Source: Amoebidium appalachense
Lineage: Eukaryota > Ichthyosporea
DNA length: 64,000 nucleotides
Assembly: GCA_963693365.1 (NCBI GenBank)
Contig: CAVNZM010000001.1
Coordinates: forward strand, 20,708,001-20,772,000
Direction: 5' to 3'
Shown here: piece by piece, positions 1-11,648 of the stretch
Layout of the letters: each line of letters opens with the position of its first letter
Position numbering within the stretch: the first letter of the stretch is position 1
Translations under genes and position numbers: made by a program
The notes under the pieces: model-generated
The model's input: the letters and a program-made list of their open reading frames with translations, nothing else
The model's database searches: none
What the model was told of the DNA's origin: nothing

Positions 1-345
1 GGGATGATAGCTCATGGCTCCACTAACCCACCCTGAGGCTCCTTCTCGCCCTTCCCCCCTCAGTCACATTTAGAACATACCAACAAAGTAATTGTGTCGT
101 CGCTCTTTGGTGTGCGACGTTGCTGTAACACAAGAATGTTTGTGTATCCCGGTGTAGCATTTTGCACATTTCGGCCGGAATGGACTGGTCCAGGCACCCG
201 CTTTATCACTGAACAAACCCACACGTCTCCAAAGACATGCACGTGCAAAATTCATATCTGGCTAACATACCATCCCTTAAAGAGTTAAACACCCAAGGGA
301 CCCAGACGGGGGAAAAAGCCAACGATTTGAAGCCATAAATAAGGC
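1..345. other. Non-repetitive left edge, no gene assigned
   Basis: This is unique-looking sequence of mixed composition. Short frames of about 60 codons exist on both strands, but none has a recognisable motif or convincing splice sites, so no gene is called. It lies downstream of the minus-strand CHG-motif exons and could hold their 3' untranslated region. Confidence 0.4.
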
Positions 346-357
346 TTATGAGGATGC

Positions 358-394
358 ATGGTGTGTGTGTGTCTGTGTGTGTGTGTGTGTCACA

Positions 395-430
<36 letters not shown>

Positions 431-600
431 ACGCGCGCGCGTGTGCGTGAATGTGAGTGAGTGAGTGAATGTGTGTGTGTGTGTGTGTGCGTGTGCGCGT
501 GCGCGTGTATATTTATGTGTGTGTGTGTGTGCATGTGCGCGAGTGCGTGCGTGCACATGTGCATGTGTGTGCCTGTGCTATTGTGTGTGTGTGACCGTAA
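358..600. repeat. Degenerate GT/GC microsatellite
   Basis: GT dinucleotides are interrupted by short GC alternations and ATGTGC variants. The alternating purine-pyrimidine pattern could adopt Z-DNA. The long Cys-Val and Thr-His frames here are repeat translations. Confidence 0.9.
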
Positions 601-905
601 ATCTGTGCATGCTGGGCACTGTGAGTGTGATGGGGTCATATTCACCTGCTGAGTCTGCAATGGGTCTGTGGCCTGTGACAGGGCCAGCAGGGAGTCCAGC
701 ACCACCTGTTCCCTCTGTGTGGGTGCGCTGTGTGTGGGGGGGTGGGGGGGTGGCTGCACGGCATAGCCGGGGTGGGCGTTGGTCGTGGGGTAGGCCGGCA
801 ATGGTGGGGGCAGGGGGGCTGGGGGATGCTGATGGGCCGGTGAGGGGTGGCTGTGCCCGAGTGGGTGAGCTCCGAGTCCGACCCAGACGGTCCCGATAGA
901 CCTGC
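578..905 (-). CDS. Possible 3'-terminal coding exon of the CHG-motif gene
   Basis: A good acceptor (ccctctgcag) ends at about 906 on the minus strand, and open frames follow. One frame starts in a Ser/Gly-rich stretch (SGPSGSDSELTHSG). Another continues plausibly through QREQVVLDSLLALSQ and TDPLQTQQVN, and the switch between them would fall in a short C-run near 810. No Cys/His motif is present. The region follows the last CHG exon on the same strand, so it may be the Pro-rich tail of that gene. The frame switch means the exact coding path is unresolved: it could be a sequencing indel, another intron or a UTR. Confidence 0.3.
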
Positions 906-939
906 AGAGGGATGGGTGACGTCAGTGGGTGCATACCAA

Positions 940-991
940 TAATAGATTTACCCCCTCCCCCCCCCCTTCCAGCCTCTTTCCTCCCCCCCCC

Positions 992-1022
<31 letters not shown>

Positions 1023-1168
1023 ACACACACCATGCAGGCACACACCAGATGCATGCACAATGACCCGTTTACTGTGGCCACGCCAAGGACCCTTGCCTCA
1101 AGTCCAGAATGCTCCCCTGAATCAGGCAACACACTTTCTTCTTGGTGGTGTATATGGGCCCTATGTTG

Positions 1169-1207
<39 letters not shown>
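940..1207. repeat. C-run, CA and G-run tracts in an intron
   Basis: There is a C-rich block with a C-run near 987-1008, a CA tract to about 1031, then unique sequence and a G-run at about 1170-1207. This separates the candidate terminal exon from the next CHG-motif exon. Confidence 0.85.
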
Positions 1208-1208
<1 letters not shown>

Positions 1209-1289
1209 TCCCGGTCTTCGAAAGTCATTCAGCTAAACCACCTGCCCGTTTCCCTTGTGCACACACACAGGTGTGCATGCTAGGAGGGC

Positions 1290-1863
1290 ACCCACCCCTC
1301 GCAACCACCACCTCCTGCCTGCACATGGCACACCGCCGCTGGAAGTTGCCGTGACGGCACCGTGGGGCAGTGGGTCTGCGGCAGCCCTTGCAGCGGCCCC
1401 TTATCAAGCCGTGCACACACACACCCTTGCCCCCGCAGCCCACACAGTAGTAGGGCAGCTTGCCGTGCGGGCACAGCACGGCACTCCCACACTCGGCACA
1501 CAGCCCCGGGGGCCTGCCATGCACACAGTCCAGAAGGAGGGGCGCAGGCCCACACTCCACACACTGGCCCCTTGGCTGGCCGTGCATGCAGGGCCCAAGG
1601 CCAAGGGCCTGGCAGGGGCCACATGGCCACGTGTACGGGTGGCCGTGAACACACCTGGGCCACTCCCCGGCCTGCCCGTGGCCCTCATGCACCTCCGCCT
1701 CTGACAGTATGGGAGAATCCTGGCCGGGTGGCTGGGTGCCTGCCTGGCCCAGCTCACTTGCTGGCTGGGGGGCTACCTGGGCTGGGAGGGGGCCTGCATG
1801 GGGTGACGTCAGTGCATGGGCCAGACAGAGGCAAAGGGCCAACGGCACGGCCAGCATGGCCAC
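1290..1863 (-). CDS. CHG-motif Cys/His-rich exon, six motifs
   Basis: The minus-strand frame encodes six copies of C-x-H-G-x(5-6)-C-x2-C, for example CVHGRPPGLCAEC, CPHGKLPYYCVGC and CRHGNFQRRCAMC. Two Cys plus one Cys and one His per unit is a plausible zinc-binding set; this is inference from spacing. The frame opens with an ATG at 1863 followed by a hydrophobic stretch resembling a signal peptide (MAMLAVPLALCLCLAHALTS). However, acceptor-like CAG sites within the next 80 bases make an internal exon equally likely. A donor is expected between about 1290 and 1312, after the last motif. The exon sits between two further CHG-motif segments on the same strand. Function is unknown; related repeats occur in proteins of algae, protists and large DNA viruses. 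Confidence 0.65.
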
Positions 1864-2199
1864 GGAGAGGCCGTGGCCCGAATGGGGTTAGGAATGTGCA
1901 TGAGGTGCGCCAGTCAACTTGCCTGCAAAGTGTGAAGGCCCCCCCCCCCTCCCCCTCCCCCCCCCCCCCCTCCCCCTGTCCGCTGCAACAAGATGGAGAC
2001 ACCAACCCAACAGCCCATGCACACCCATAATGCCCTGATGCCGCCACCATTCCATACCCCAATGGTGGGCCACGGACCCAACCTTGACTGGATCATTCCT
2101 TGGGTTACAACACTCTTATAAGCCTATATCCATAGCAGCCTGCATCCTTGGAAGGGCATGGGAAGGTGGAAATTGGGACACCGGGAGAGGGGGAGGGGG

Positions 2200-2207
2200 A
2201 GGGGGAA

Positions 2208-2247
<40 letters not shown>
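2200..2247. repeat. Poly-G tract next to an exon donor
   Basis: About 40 uninterrupted G follow GGGGGA repeats. On the minus strand this is a C-run starting a few bases after the GTACGG donor of the exon ending at 2256. Confidence 0.9.
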
Positions 2248-2249
<2 letters not shown>

Positions 2250-2255
2250 CCGTAC

Positions 2256-2991
2256 CGTCCACATTTGGCTGCTGGCCGGGCAGGACTGCAGGCCTGCATG
2301 CCTTGCACACACTGAAGTAGCGGCCGTGGGCACACCGAGGAGCCATGTTGCCCCAGCAGCGCACACAGCTGGCCTTGACCCGCCCATGCGCACATATGCC
2401 CTTGCCCCCGCACTGCTTGCACTCGTACCTGTATTTGCCGTGTGCACATATGTCCTTGCCCCCGCACACCTTGCACCTCCGCTTGCGCCTGCCGTGCTCG
2501 CACATCTCCGACCCCCCGCATGGCTGGCACACCTGCTTGCGCCGCCCATGGGGGCACAGGCCCCTGCCCCCACAGCCCTTGCAGTGTGCCGGCACCTTTC
2601 TGCCGTGGGGGCAGAACCCATTGACCATCACCACGCCCTGCGCCCTGGCCCCCCCCTCGGCCTTCAAAAGGGGTGGTATGTCTGCCGGGCCGTCCCCCTG
2701 TCCGTCCCCGGATGTGTCTGCCTGCCTGGGCCGTTTTCTCGCCCTTTGTTTCTTTTCCTGCACACCGCCCAACGTGTCCCCGTTGATACCAGTACCCTCT
2801 TCCTCCTCTTCCCCCTCTTCCTTCACTTCCCCTTCACCAACCTGTACACCCTCCTGTTCGTTTTTGTTTTCATCGGTCTCTGTTCGCTGTCTCTTTCTGT
2901 TTGCCCCCTCCATCTCCCCCCTCTCTCTCCTGCTCTCTTCCTCTCCTGCCGGTTTTCCCCCCATCTCCTTCTTCCCCCTCTCCGTTAGCAT
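2256..2991 (-). CDS. CHG-motif Cys/His-rich exon, six motifs with a charged N-terminal linker
   Basis: The minus frame starts with about 120 residues rich in Glu, Lys and Arg, including basic clusters (KKQRARKRPRQ) that could act as nuclear localisation signals. Six motifs follow: CPHGRKVPAHCKGC, CPHGRRKQVCQPC, CEHGRRKRRCKVC, CAHGKYRYECKQC, CAHGRVKASCVRC and CAHGRYFSVCKAC. They are spaced 17-19 residues apart and joined by Gly-Gly linkers. The reading ends at a GTACGG donor (exon end 2256), after which the frame is poly-Pro from the C-run. The 5' limit is uncertain: the ATG at 2991 lies in a purine-rich region that may continue an upstream exon. Nucleic-acid binding is plausible but not shown. 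Confidence 0.7.
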
Positions 2992-3110
2992 CCTTTCTCT
3001 TTCCTCTTTTCCTCTTCACCCCTTGGGCAACCTCCGTTGCACCTCTTTCGCCATTCACCTGCCCCTGCCCCCCTACCCCCTGCTCTATGCTCTTCCGGTC
3101 AACACCACCC

Positions 3111-3447
3111 TCACTCTCCACCCCTCCCTGCTCCCCCCTTGCCCTGCTCTTCCCTCCCCCCGCCTCTCCCTTTTGCCTCCTCTTGTCCCACCCCGGTGTC
3201 TGCCGTACTCCCTTCCACCCTGCTCTCGCTGCCTCTCCCCCTCGTCTCAATCCTTCCCTTGCGCTGACTTCGTGTCATTCGTGGGGGGAATGTCTCTGTT
3301 TCGTGCCCCTTGCCCTCTGCTTCTTTCCCTCTCGCTCCGTTTGGTGCATGCACTGCTGGGGTGTGTTTTTGGGCCACAGAACACACGGCACATTGCTCCG
3401 TGGGCACGCTGTGTACACACAGCAGCTCCGCGGAAGACTGCGGGTGT
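3111..3447 (-). CDS. Probable CHG-gene exon with one motif and a charged tail
   Basis: After an acceptor (acccgcag) the minus frame reads one motif (CVHSVPTEQCAVC) and then a long Lys/Glu/Arg/Gly-rich tail. The same layout, a last motif then a charged tail, is seen in the exon ending at 5199. The frame stops at 3111. A neighbouring frame continues the same charged composition to about 2870, and a third opens into the exon at 2991. Short C-runs lie between. Either small introns or homopolymer length errors or mutations split one coding region. Confidence 0.45.
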
Positions 3448-3463
3448 GGGTGCATAGTGGTGG

Positions 3464-3464
3464 G

Positions 3465-3526
<62 letters not shown>

Positions 3527-3674
3527 GTGTGTGTGTGCGCGCACGCGCGCGTGTGTGTATGTGTGAGTGTGAGTGTGTGTGTGCGAGCGTGTGGGGGGGG
3601 GGGGGGGGGGGCGTGTGTGCGCACGTGTGCTTGTGTGCATGTGTGTGTGCGCACACATGCGTGTGTGAATGTGA

Positions 3675-3751
<77 letters not shown>

Positions 3752-3760
3752 CATGCACGT
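3464..3760. repeat. GT microsatellite with internal poly-G
   Basis: Two long pure GT blocks (about 3468-3526 and 3676-3750) flank a mixed GT/GC section with a G-run near 3593-3611. Confidence 0.95.
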
Positions 3761-4069
3761 GATATGGTGATGGGATATGAAGTGCCGTGTGACAAGTAAC
3801 CATGCCAACCACACATACACAGCACTAACAATGCAGCACCTAGGGACATCATGAGTCGACAGACGAGGCAAAGACACAGACAGTGGTAGTTACCAAGGAT
3901 ATAACACCACCATGTGTTTGGGATTAGAAAACACCGTGTATACTTTTAGAGAGAGGGCAGGGGAAAGGGCATGAACCTGAGATTTGCTGGTTGATTCCAT
4001 GGGCATAGGAACAGATATTGGTTGCCTGGATAACCCTCGTTGGGACTCTTGAACCCCGCTGTGTGTGCC

Positions 4070-4078
4070 TGTCCGCGC

Positions 4079-4161
<83 letters not shown>

Positions 4162-4215
4162 CGCGCACGCGTGTGTGTGTGTATGTGTGCGTGCGTGCGT
4201 GCGTGCATGCATGCG
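4070..4215. repeat. GC, GT and GTGC compound microsatellite
   Basis: A (GC)n block at 4075-4092 runs into about 35 GT units and then GTGC/ATGC tetranucleotides. It is likely intronic between CHG exons. Confidence 0.95.
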
Positions 4216-4509
4216 TGCGTTTTGTGTTGGGTGATGTGTGTGAGGGGGGGTACATGTGTGACCAATACTGTGTTAGCATATGCAGGTGTCTCGATACACA
4301 TCTCCCTCCCACCCACCCAACCGTTTACATCCATGTGAATATGTGTGTGTCACAGATCTCGCGGGAGTAGAGGTGTCTACAAGCGAGAGGGTTCAGATCA
4401 ATATGTCAATCATTCAATTCTTTTGCTTGAGTGGGAGTTTTTGCGTTGTGATGTGCATGTGCTTCTGTTACCGTGTACTTGTCGCCTGTTGTGGGGAGGC
4501 AGAAAAACG

Positions 4510-4536
4510 CGGGGGGGGGGGGGGGGGGGGGGGGGG

Positions 4537-4586
<50 letters not shown>

Positions 4587-4597
4587 AGGGGGGGGAT
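4510..4597. repeat. Poly-G tract of about 75 bases
   Basis: It is interrupted by single A and C residues. G-quadruplex formation is plausible. A second G-run lies at 4685-4698, and C-runs lie at 4785-4873. Confidence 0.95.
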
Positions 4598-5198
4598 CTA
4601 CCTTGACTCGTTTGCTGTTCGTTAGATACCTGCTGGCTTCGAGTGTTTGCATTGGTGGTGGGTGCAGGTGGCTGCATGGGATTGGGGGGGGGGGGGGGAC
4701 ACATGAGCAAGAAAAACACAAAACACAGGGAGGACTTTAGTCCAGACTCCATCTTAGGGAGCCATCAGCCCTTCGGCCCCATTCCCCCCCCCCCCCTCCC
4801 CCCTTCCCCCAAAAGGCTGTTCTCCAAGGTCCGTATCCATCCTTGCCCCCCCCCCTCCCCCCCCCCCCCCCCCGCCCTCCATTTTAACGTGCACCTTTCG
4901 CAACCCCCCCCCACACACACACACACACCCCCCCCCCACACCCCCCGGCCACATGCCGGCTGACTAGCTGGCCCTCCCCGATCCCATTTTTATTCCCATT
5001 CCTCATTTAACCCCCCTCCTCCTGTAGCCTGGTGTGCACCTTCCCCACACCTCATACTCTTTAGCGTCCACATTAGACCCATTGCCATTGCAGTCCAAAC
5101 AAACCCCATCACCTTCTCCGCCTCTCCCCCCTCCCCACCACCACCACCACCACCACACACATATATTCCACCCAGGCATAGGCACCGCCTGCACTCAC

Positions 5199-6142
5199 CT
5201 CACCCCCACCTTGCTGCCTGTCCTCCCATGTCGCCTGCCCCTTTCCCCCTCCCTCGCCCCCAGCCCCCTGCCACATTTCATCCTCTGTCTCTTCCCCATC
5301 TGTTTGTGTTTCCTCTTTCCCCCCTCTCCGTGTCATCGTTTTCCCTGTTTGGCTCGCACTTTTCTGTGTGTCGTTGCCCCCTGATTGTGAGTCATCCTCT
5401 GTCTCATATGCACGTGCAACCTCACACACCCCACAGCGGCTCCTTCTGACTCCGTGTGTGCACTTTGGCTCCTCGTCCCCCTGTGCGTTCTGTTTCTTCC
5501 TCCCACCCCCCCTTGGTGCCTTTTTTGACTTTGCCCCCTCACACACCTCACACGACCCCTTTTCCTTGGCGTGTTTGCACAGTGTTTTGCACTCTGAACA
5601 CCGCCTCCGTACTCGTTCGTGCACACACACATCTGCACCACAGTCACGGCACGACGTTTTGAATTTTCCATGTGGGCATTTGGAACGGGTTGCCGATTTA
5701 CACGCCTGGCAGTCGGTTTTTATGCTGCCGTGGATGCATGGTTTGGCCCCACAACTGCCACAGTAGGCCCACAGTATGCCGTGAGGACAAATGGAGCTCA
5801 GCTTCTGCGACGAATCACATTGCTCGCATTTTGCCGTAATCGGCCGATCGTGCGGGCAGAGCTGTTCGATGACACTGCAATCGGAACACGATTTCCATAC
5901 CCGATTGTGCACGCAAATCTCCGTGCCGCCACATTCCGCACATGTTTCGTGTTGGCGGCCATGCTGGCAGAGTGTCCTTCCCCCACACTCCCTGCACGTG
6001 TGTCTGTCTTTGCCGTGCACACACACACCCATACCCACACAATCCTTGCAGCGCAGGCGGGTGGGCCTGCCGTGGGGACAGGTGGAGGCACATGTGGCAC
6101 AGTCACTGGAGATGAGGTTGTGTGCGCACACGGGAGATTGGC
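5199..6142 (-). CDS. CHG-motif Cys/His-rich exon, twelve motifs
   Basis: A clear acceptor (C-run then cag, exon start 6142) opens a minus-strand exon of about 314 codons. It ends at a GTGAGT donor after 5199. Twelve units of C-x-H-x(6-8)-C-x2-C are visible. They run from CAHNLISSDCATC through CPHGRPTRLRCKDC, CVHGKDRHTCREC, CQHGRQHETCAEC, CVHNRVWKSCSDC, CPHDRPITAKCEQC and CPHGILWAYCGSC to CTHGVRRSRCGVC. The third position is His in all; the next residue is usually Gly but may be Asn, Asp, Glu or Ala. The C-terminal 90 residues are acidic and Ser/Thr/Gln-rich. No catalytic domain is seen. It is either the 5' part of the gene whose later exons lie at 3447-1290, or a tandem paralogue. Confidence 0.72.
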
Positions 6143-6145
6143 CTG

Positions 6146-6372
6146 GGGGGGGGGGGGGGGGGTGAGGGAAGGAGGTAGACATGGAAAGGAGACATAGCGC
6201 CAGAAATATTCCGTATACAAATACACACAGCTGGGGGATGTGAAGAGGGCAGGGGGGAGGGGGGGGGGGGGGGGGTCGGATGATAGAGGAGATAGAGTGA
6301 TGTCCCTCACAACCGCCCAAAGCATCTAATGATGTCAATCCTGTGCGTACAGGTCAGGAATAGCAGTATTAG

Positions 6373-6430
<58 letters not shown>

Positions 6431-6735
6431 AAAAAAAAAAAAAAAAAAGTGACAATAAGAGCCATGATAAGCAAAATGGTCACAATCATAATGATACAAA
6501 CAATCATATTACAAAGGACAATAATAGCAATAACAATATGGTGATGTTTAGGGTAGTAATAATAACAAGAACAACCACAACATGTAGTAATAATAAAAAG
6601 AACAACAACAACATGTAGTAATATTAAAAAGAACAACATCAACAACATGTAGTAATCTAAAAAAAAGCAACAACAGGACCAACAACACCCACAATGTCAA
6701 CAACAACCACAATAGCCCCGTAGCACCACATCATG
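6146..6735. repeat. Homopolymers, A-rich spacer and a short tandem repeat
   Basis: G-runs lie near 6147-6162 and 6250-6275, a C-run at 6374-6420, and an A-run at 6421-6448. AT-rich sequence follows, holding about three imperfect copies of a 30-base unit containing aacaacatgtagtaat (6570-6660). No coding potential is seen. Confidence 0.85.
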
Positions 6736-8775
6736 TGGGCGTATACCTCTGCCAGCGGTATGTCTTTGTTTTCTGCCCCCTCGTTTCTGGCTGCCGGCTG
6801 CCTTCTTTGCTTCTTCACCTTTCTCCCCGGGCTGTGTTATGCAAGAAAGTGTAAGTATTCAATTCTCCTTTTTTGCGTTCCTCTCCCTACTTATGAAAAA
6901 ATTATCCCCCTTTTTTTTTTTTTTTGGGGGGGGGGGGGGGGGGGAGGGGGGGAAGGAAGGGGCGAGGGGAACGGTGGGTGGGAGAGGGGGGGGGGGAGAT
7001 TTACAGTATATATGTTCCTTGAACTAGGGTGGATTAAACTAGGGCTAGTCGTGTGGCTGCAAGCAAAGGGCCTCTGTCAAGACAGGCTGTATAGTGTGCC
7101 CCTTCTGCACCTGTACAACGGCCCTTTCAGATCCCTCTCCCCGCCCCAACCCATCCCCATTCTTAGTACCCTTATCCATACCCCCCCCCCCCCCCCCCCC
7201 TCTCCCTCTCCCTCCCCGCCCCCCACCCCATAAAAATATAATAATAATAATAAAATAAAAATAAATCATACGATAAGAACTTGGAGAGGAGGAGGAGGAG
7301 GAATGAAAAATGAAACCACGCAGGTGGGTGTGCCCCACCAGGCCAGACAAGGTTGTGCTCACCGCTGAAGTTTCGTGTTCGGACCCCTCCAAGCCCTCCT
7401 CCTGCTCACCCTCAGTATCCGTGGTGTCTGCAAGCACACGCCCTTTCGAGTTAGCAAGACATGACCACAAAGATCGGTTGTAATAAACAGTTTTATTTTT
7501 CTACAACCCACCAAGCGCAAACCCCCTCCCCTTGTCTTTTGCAGGGGCATGTTGCCAACAGCTCAACCTTACGGCAACTTAACGCATTCTAGCGCCACCC
7601 CTCCTCCCCCCCCCCCCCCCCCCTCCCTCCCCCCCTTCTCCCTGCCCCTCTACCTCGGGGCACCCCCTCTCCCCGCAAAGCGCCTCGCTTTTCCCCCGAA
7701 CTGGCCACCTCCTTTCACTTTTATTTCCCATCCCCTTCCTTTTAGCTGCTACTACGCCCAAACACGATTCACCAGAGCCTTTGATAACACCAGTAAACGC
7801 TATAATTATTCACACCACTCAACCCAACCACCTGCGCCTCCACTTTCTGCCACTAGAGCCAACCACGATCGTCATCCCCACAGCCACACATACCCCCGCC
7901 TGGCGTGTTGTCGGGCTGGTGGTTGTCCACCTCCACCCCTTCCGCATCCATGCTGCCAGGTAAAAACAAAACCTCGAGTGTGCTCTATTGATGCTCTACG
8001 AAAGGACAGAAACAAAAGTAACGTTCGTTATCGTTCTGAAAGAATATATTGAAGAAGGATCATGTGCGGCAGGCAATCTCCCGAGGTGCGGCCACCAACC
8101 ACCAATCAAACATGATAAAGTTTAGCTTTATATAACTACATAAAGCGGCCTACTATTGGTTAAATCAACATACTCGGGTGGGCCAATCAGATCAGGGTCA
8201 GAGGGTGGCGTTGCGCAAAACGTGGGGGGGGGGGGGGGTGAGGGTTGGTCATACCTCTCCTATCCATGGGGGGGGGGGGGGGGGGGGGGTTATGGGTGCT
8301 TTTTTCTGGGGGCCTTGAGTCCTCTCCTCGCCACGCCACCACACACCCCTACTCAATCCGAACCGCTCTACCAGACCCGGTCAGCACCGTGGCCGGGCCA
8401 CCTGGGCTGTCATGCACCCCGTCCCTCAGTCTCTCCCTTTCTCTCCCTCTCGGTCTCTCTAGCTCTCTCTCTGTCTCTCTCTCTCTCTCCAATCCCCCTT
8501 CCCTCCCTCCCTCTCTCTCTCTCGCCCTCCCCCCCCTCATTCGCTCCCCCCCAACCCCCGCCCCTCAACCCCATCCCCACTGGTACCGCCCGCAACATAT
8601 TACCAACTCGTTGCGCGTTCACCCCTATCCTTCCCTCCCCTGAAACATCCCCTACGTAGCCTCGAATTCGTGCTCGTTTCCATCGCCCTGCTTACCTGTT
8701 CCCGATACCAGAGTTCTCCTCGAGCTTTCTCCCTCCCCACCCTCCGTCCTCTTCCTCCCCCTCTCCCCTCCCCCC

Positions 8776-8819
<44 letters not shown>

Positions 8820-9111
8820 CCCAAAAAACAACTTCTCAGGCTTCCCTCACGGTGCCCCCCCGTCTCTTGTACCCGTTTTACACTTGTCAACCGGTCCACT
8901 CTCTGCTCGGTACTAAAACGTTTTCTTTTTATTTTACGGTTTGGCACCCAAATACTAAAAATTACAACCCACCCTCACAATATATTATCATTGTAGTCTA
9001 TGAATAAACAGAATTTGGTGACTTGGTTCCGTCCTTTTCCTGCTGTACAAAGGCTCTCTTGCAGGTCTCTCTCCTTCTCTTCCTCCCCCCTTCCCCCCCC
9101 CTACCCCCCCC

Positions 9112-9144
<33 letters not shown>

Positions 9145-9190
9145 CCCTTCCTCTAGCTAACTCAGCTAACCCATGAGTGCTACCCTTTTC
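6736..9190. other. Gene-poor spacer rich in C/T tracts
   Basis: Mostly polypyrimidine, with CT-rich and C-run stretches (7190-7203, 7610-7625, 8781-8818, 9111-9142) and G-runs (6926-6944, 8269-8289). TAA repeats lie at 7240-7260. Frames are low-complexity Pro, Ser or Gly translations. No splice-supported exon or conserved motif is recognised. Confidence 0.5.
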
Positions 9191-9666
9191 CCCAAGACCC
9201 CCTTCCCCCCGACACCTTGTGCCACCGCACAAAACCACACACTCTCACTAAGACTCCCACCTCGGTCCCCGGCATACGCATATTCATCCACACTCAGAAG
9301 GCATTTCTTCTCCTCCGAGTCCTCTTCCTCCTCTTGCCCTCTATCTAGACCCACGTGCCCCTCTTCTTTTCGCCCACAGTGTTGTCCAAGCCCCATCTTG
9401 CTCCTACCCCCCCCCCCCCCCCCCCCCCGGCCCCCCCTCCCCCTCCCTCCCCCCCCCCCCCCCCCCCCCTCCTCCACCTTGGCACCCCTCCTTCGCTTCC
9501 CCACACTTGTCCCCAGTTTTCTGTCGCCGGTGTTGCCCAAGGTGTTAGCAACCGTTGTACAGCCCAAGCCTTTTGCCCATATCGAGAGCTGTAAGCAAAA
9601 TGATGTGGCAACGTGTTGTGTTACACGTTGTGTATGTGTGTCGGTGGTATGTGTGTGACGGTGTGA

Positions 9667-9729
<63 letters not shown>

Positions 9730-10006
9730 CACACACATACGTCACGGTGCATGTGCGTGTCCGTGTGTGCGTGTGTGTGTGTGTGTCGGTGTGTGAGTGC
9801 GTGTGTATGTGTTACCGTAGTGTGTATTGGGGGGGAGGGGGGCGGGGGGGGGGGGGGGGGGGGGAGGGGAAAGGGGATGTATGCCCTGCCCTTCTTTTTC
9901 TCGCCCAATCACATTCTTCCTGGGCCACGGCATTTTGCTTCATCGTCTGATTCACTGTCTTCCTTTTCCTGCCCTCTTTCCTAGTTGCTTTGCTCCCCCC
10001 CCTCAA

Positions 10007-10041
<35 letters not shown>

Positions 10042-10700
10042 CCCCCCGTCGTCGTGGTTGATATGACCCGAGAAGGGTGGGGGGGGGTTATATTCGTTTG
10101 GCTCCCGCACAATGCCATGCCGCTCATACACTATGATACCCAAGCTTGCATGTTGCCCTGCTCGCCAGCTGGGGCCAGCACACGCAGGTGCATGCAAACA
10201 CAAAAAGTGCACACCATTATGTGGCCTTAACAGGATTTTTATACCATGGCAGTTGCCACATTACTATACCTGTTCGATATTAATGCCTTTCCCCGCTGAA
10301 AGGTCGTCAGTAGTATCCCAAGTTCATATGGCCGGTGTTGTGTAAAACTTGTGACTGGCCTAGCACAGGTGTCCACGCGTACGGCCACATATGCAGTATT
10401 TAATAATATACCCCCCCCCCCCCTCCCCCCCCCCTCCCCCCCCCTCTCCCCCCCCCCCCCCCCCCCACTTTCCACCTCCAACTCCCGGATGGCCATCGCC
10501 TCACGGTAGCCTGAGGCATGGTTGTGACGAGATGCCACAGCAATGCTACCAACATCGTGGCATGATGGCCATGGCAACACTGGGTGACATAGGACATGGC
10601 CATTCGATCAGTGGACCAGGTCTGCCATGGTATCATCATCGCCATTCACATGAAACTTGTTAGTTAGTTTGGAGCTCTATGTAGCCAGGGGCTTTTTCGT
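9191..10700. other. Spacer with GT tract and C/G runs, no gene assigned
   Basis: It contains C-runs at 9409-9428, 9450-9469 and 10010-10041, a GT tract at 9669-9723 and a G-run at 9838-9864. Unique sequence lies at 10060-10390 and 10500-10700. The unique parts have no recognisable product on either strand. Confidence 0.5.
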
Positions 10701-10816
10701 CAAACCCAAGTTCCGGGCCATGACACATGGTTTCTAACCCCCAGCAAGGAAGAAGCTCCCATAAAAGCACCTACATATGCGCATGCAGCGGCGGCCTCAA
10801 AAGTCCAAGACCTCCT

Positions 10817-10860
10817 GGCAAGGCCTCCTAAATAGGGTGTGCTATTTAGGAGGCCTTGCC
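10817..10860. repeat. Perfect 19-bp inverted repeat with 6-base loop
   Basis: The arms 10817-10835 and 10842-10860 are exact reverse complements (ggcaaggcctcctaaatag and its complement) around the loop ggtgtg. It lies about 790 bp upstream of the bZIP ORF in unique sequence. A cruciform, a short transposon relic or an RNA hairpin are possible. Confidence 0.85.
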
Positions 10861-11238
10861 TCCTGGCCTTGGTGCCTCCATGGTTTCGGGTTGAACATGG
10901 CCGGAATCGACCCGATAATAACTTCTCAGAGCTCACGTGAAACAACTAATGCACCAATGAAATTAATTTATTACTTCAGATTACGTCATTGTGTGAGAGC
11001 CATCACTAGGCTCACGCGCGGCAGCAACCTTCCGCTTTTGCAGCTAATTTTAGACAAAATGTACTGCATGGGTGTCGAATACTGATAATATTTGCTTTTG
11101 TAACTTTACAAACCTTGCTTGCACACTAAAGCCTCCTAGTACTTGTTTGCAGAGCGCAAATATCGATGTCATGAGCCATGACGACATGGTGATCAGATAC
11201 CGTGACACTAAGTCTCGAAAGAACCAACCAGACACGGG

Positions 11239-11251
11239 ATTTTCCCGCCCA
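11239..11251 (+). promoter_or_regulatory. E2F/MBF-like site upstream of bZIP gene
   Basis: The sequence attttcccgccca matches the TTTSSCGC-type E2F core. It is about 400 bp upstream of the bZIP start codon. Function is not demonstrated and a chance match is possible. Confidence 0.25.
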
Positions 11252-11648
11252 AATCCACCAGCCTGGAGTTGACCGTGATTGAAAGCTTTTTGCGCGTAAC
11301 CCGAGGCTCCTATAGAAAACTTTCAACTGCAAAAATAGTAGCTAAACATGCGACGATTTATTTGGTATTATGAATAAGCAATATACGTGTAAACGCAAGC
11401 GTAAGTGGATAGTAGTCTACGGTGCACATTTTAGTGGCCGTTTCGTATACAACTGGTCAAATTCCTGCAACGCAGTTGATCTATAGAGTACTCAACCGCA
11501 TACACACACAGCTTGGTGCCCTTTTTTTTATACCACCACACCCTTTTACAGGAAACCTCGTAGGGTTGCTCGGGATGCTAAAAGTACACACATGACGTCC
11601 GCGCCTTTCTCTACATACACTTAGAGCAGCGGCCGCCTATCCTTAACT

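Noticed and set aside
1790-1863. Secretory signal peptide starting a separate CHG gene
   Set aside because: The hydrophobic stretch is plausible, but acceptor-like sites follow at once and neighbouring exons share the strand and motif; not claimed without transcript data.
578-6142. Identification of the Cys/His repeats as EsV-1-7 motifs or C2H2 zinc fingers
   Set aside because: The spacing C-x-H-x(6-8)-C-x2-C differs from both the EsV-1-7 pattern (C-x4-C-x16-C-x2-H) and C2H2 (C-x2-C-x12-H-x3-H).
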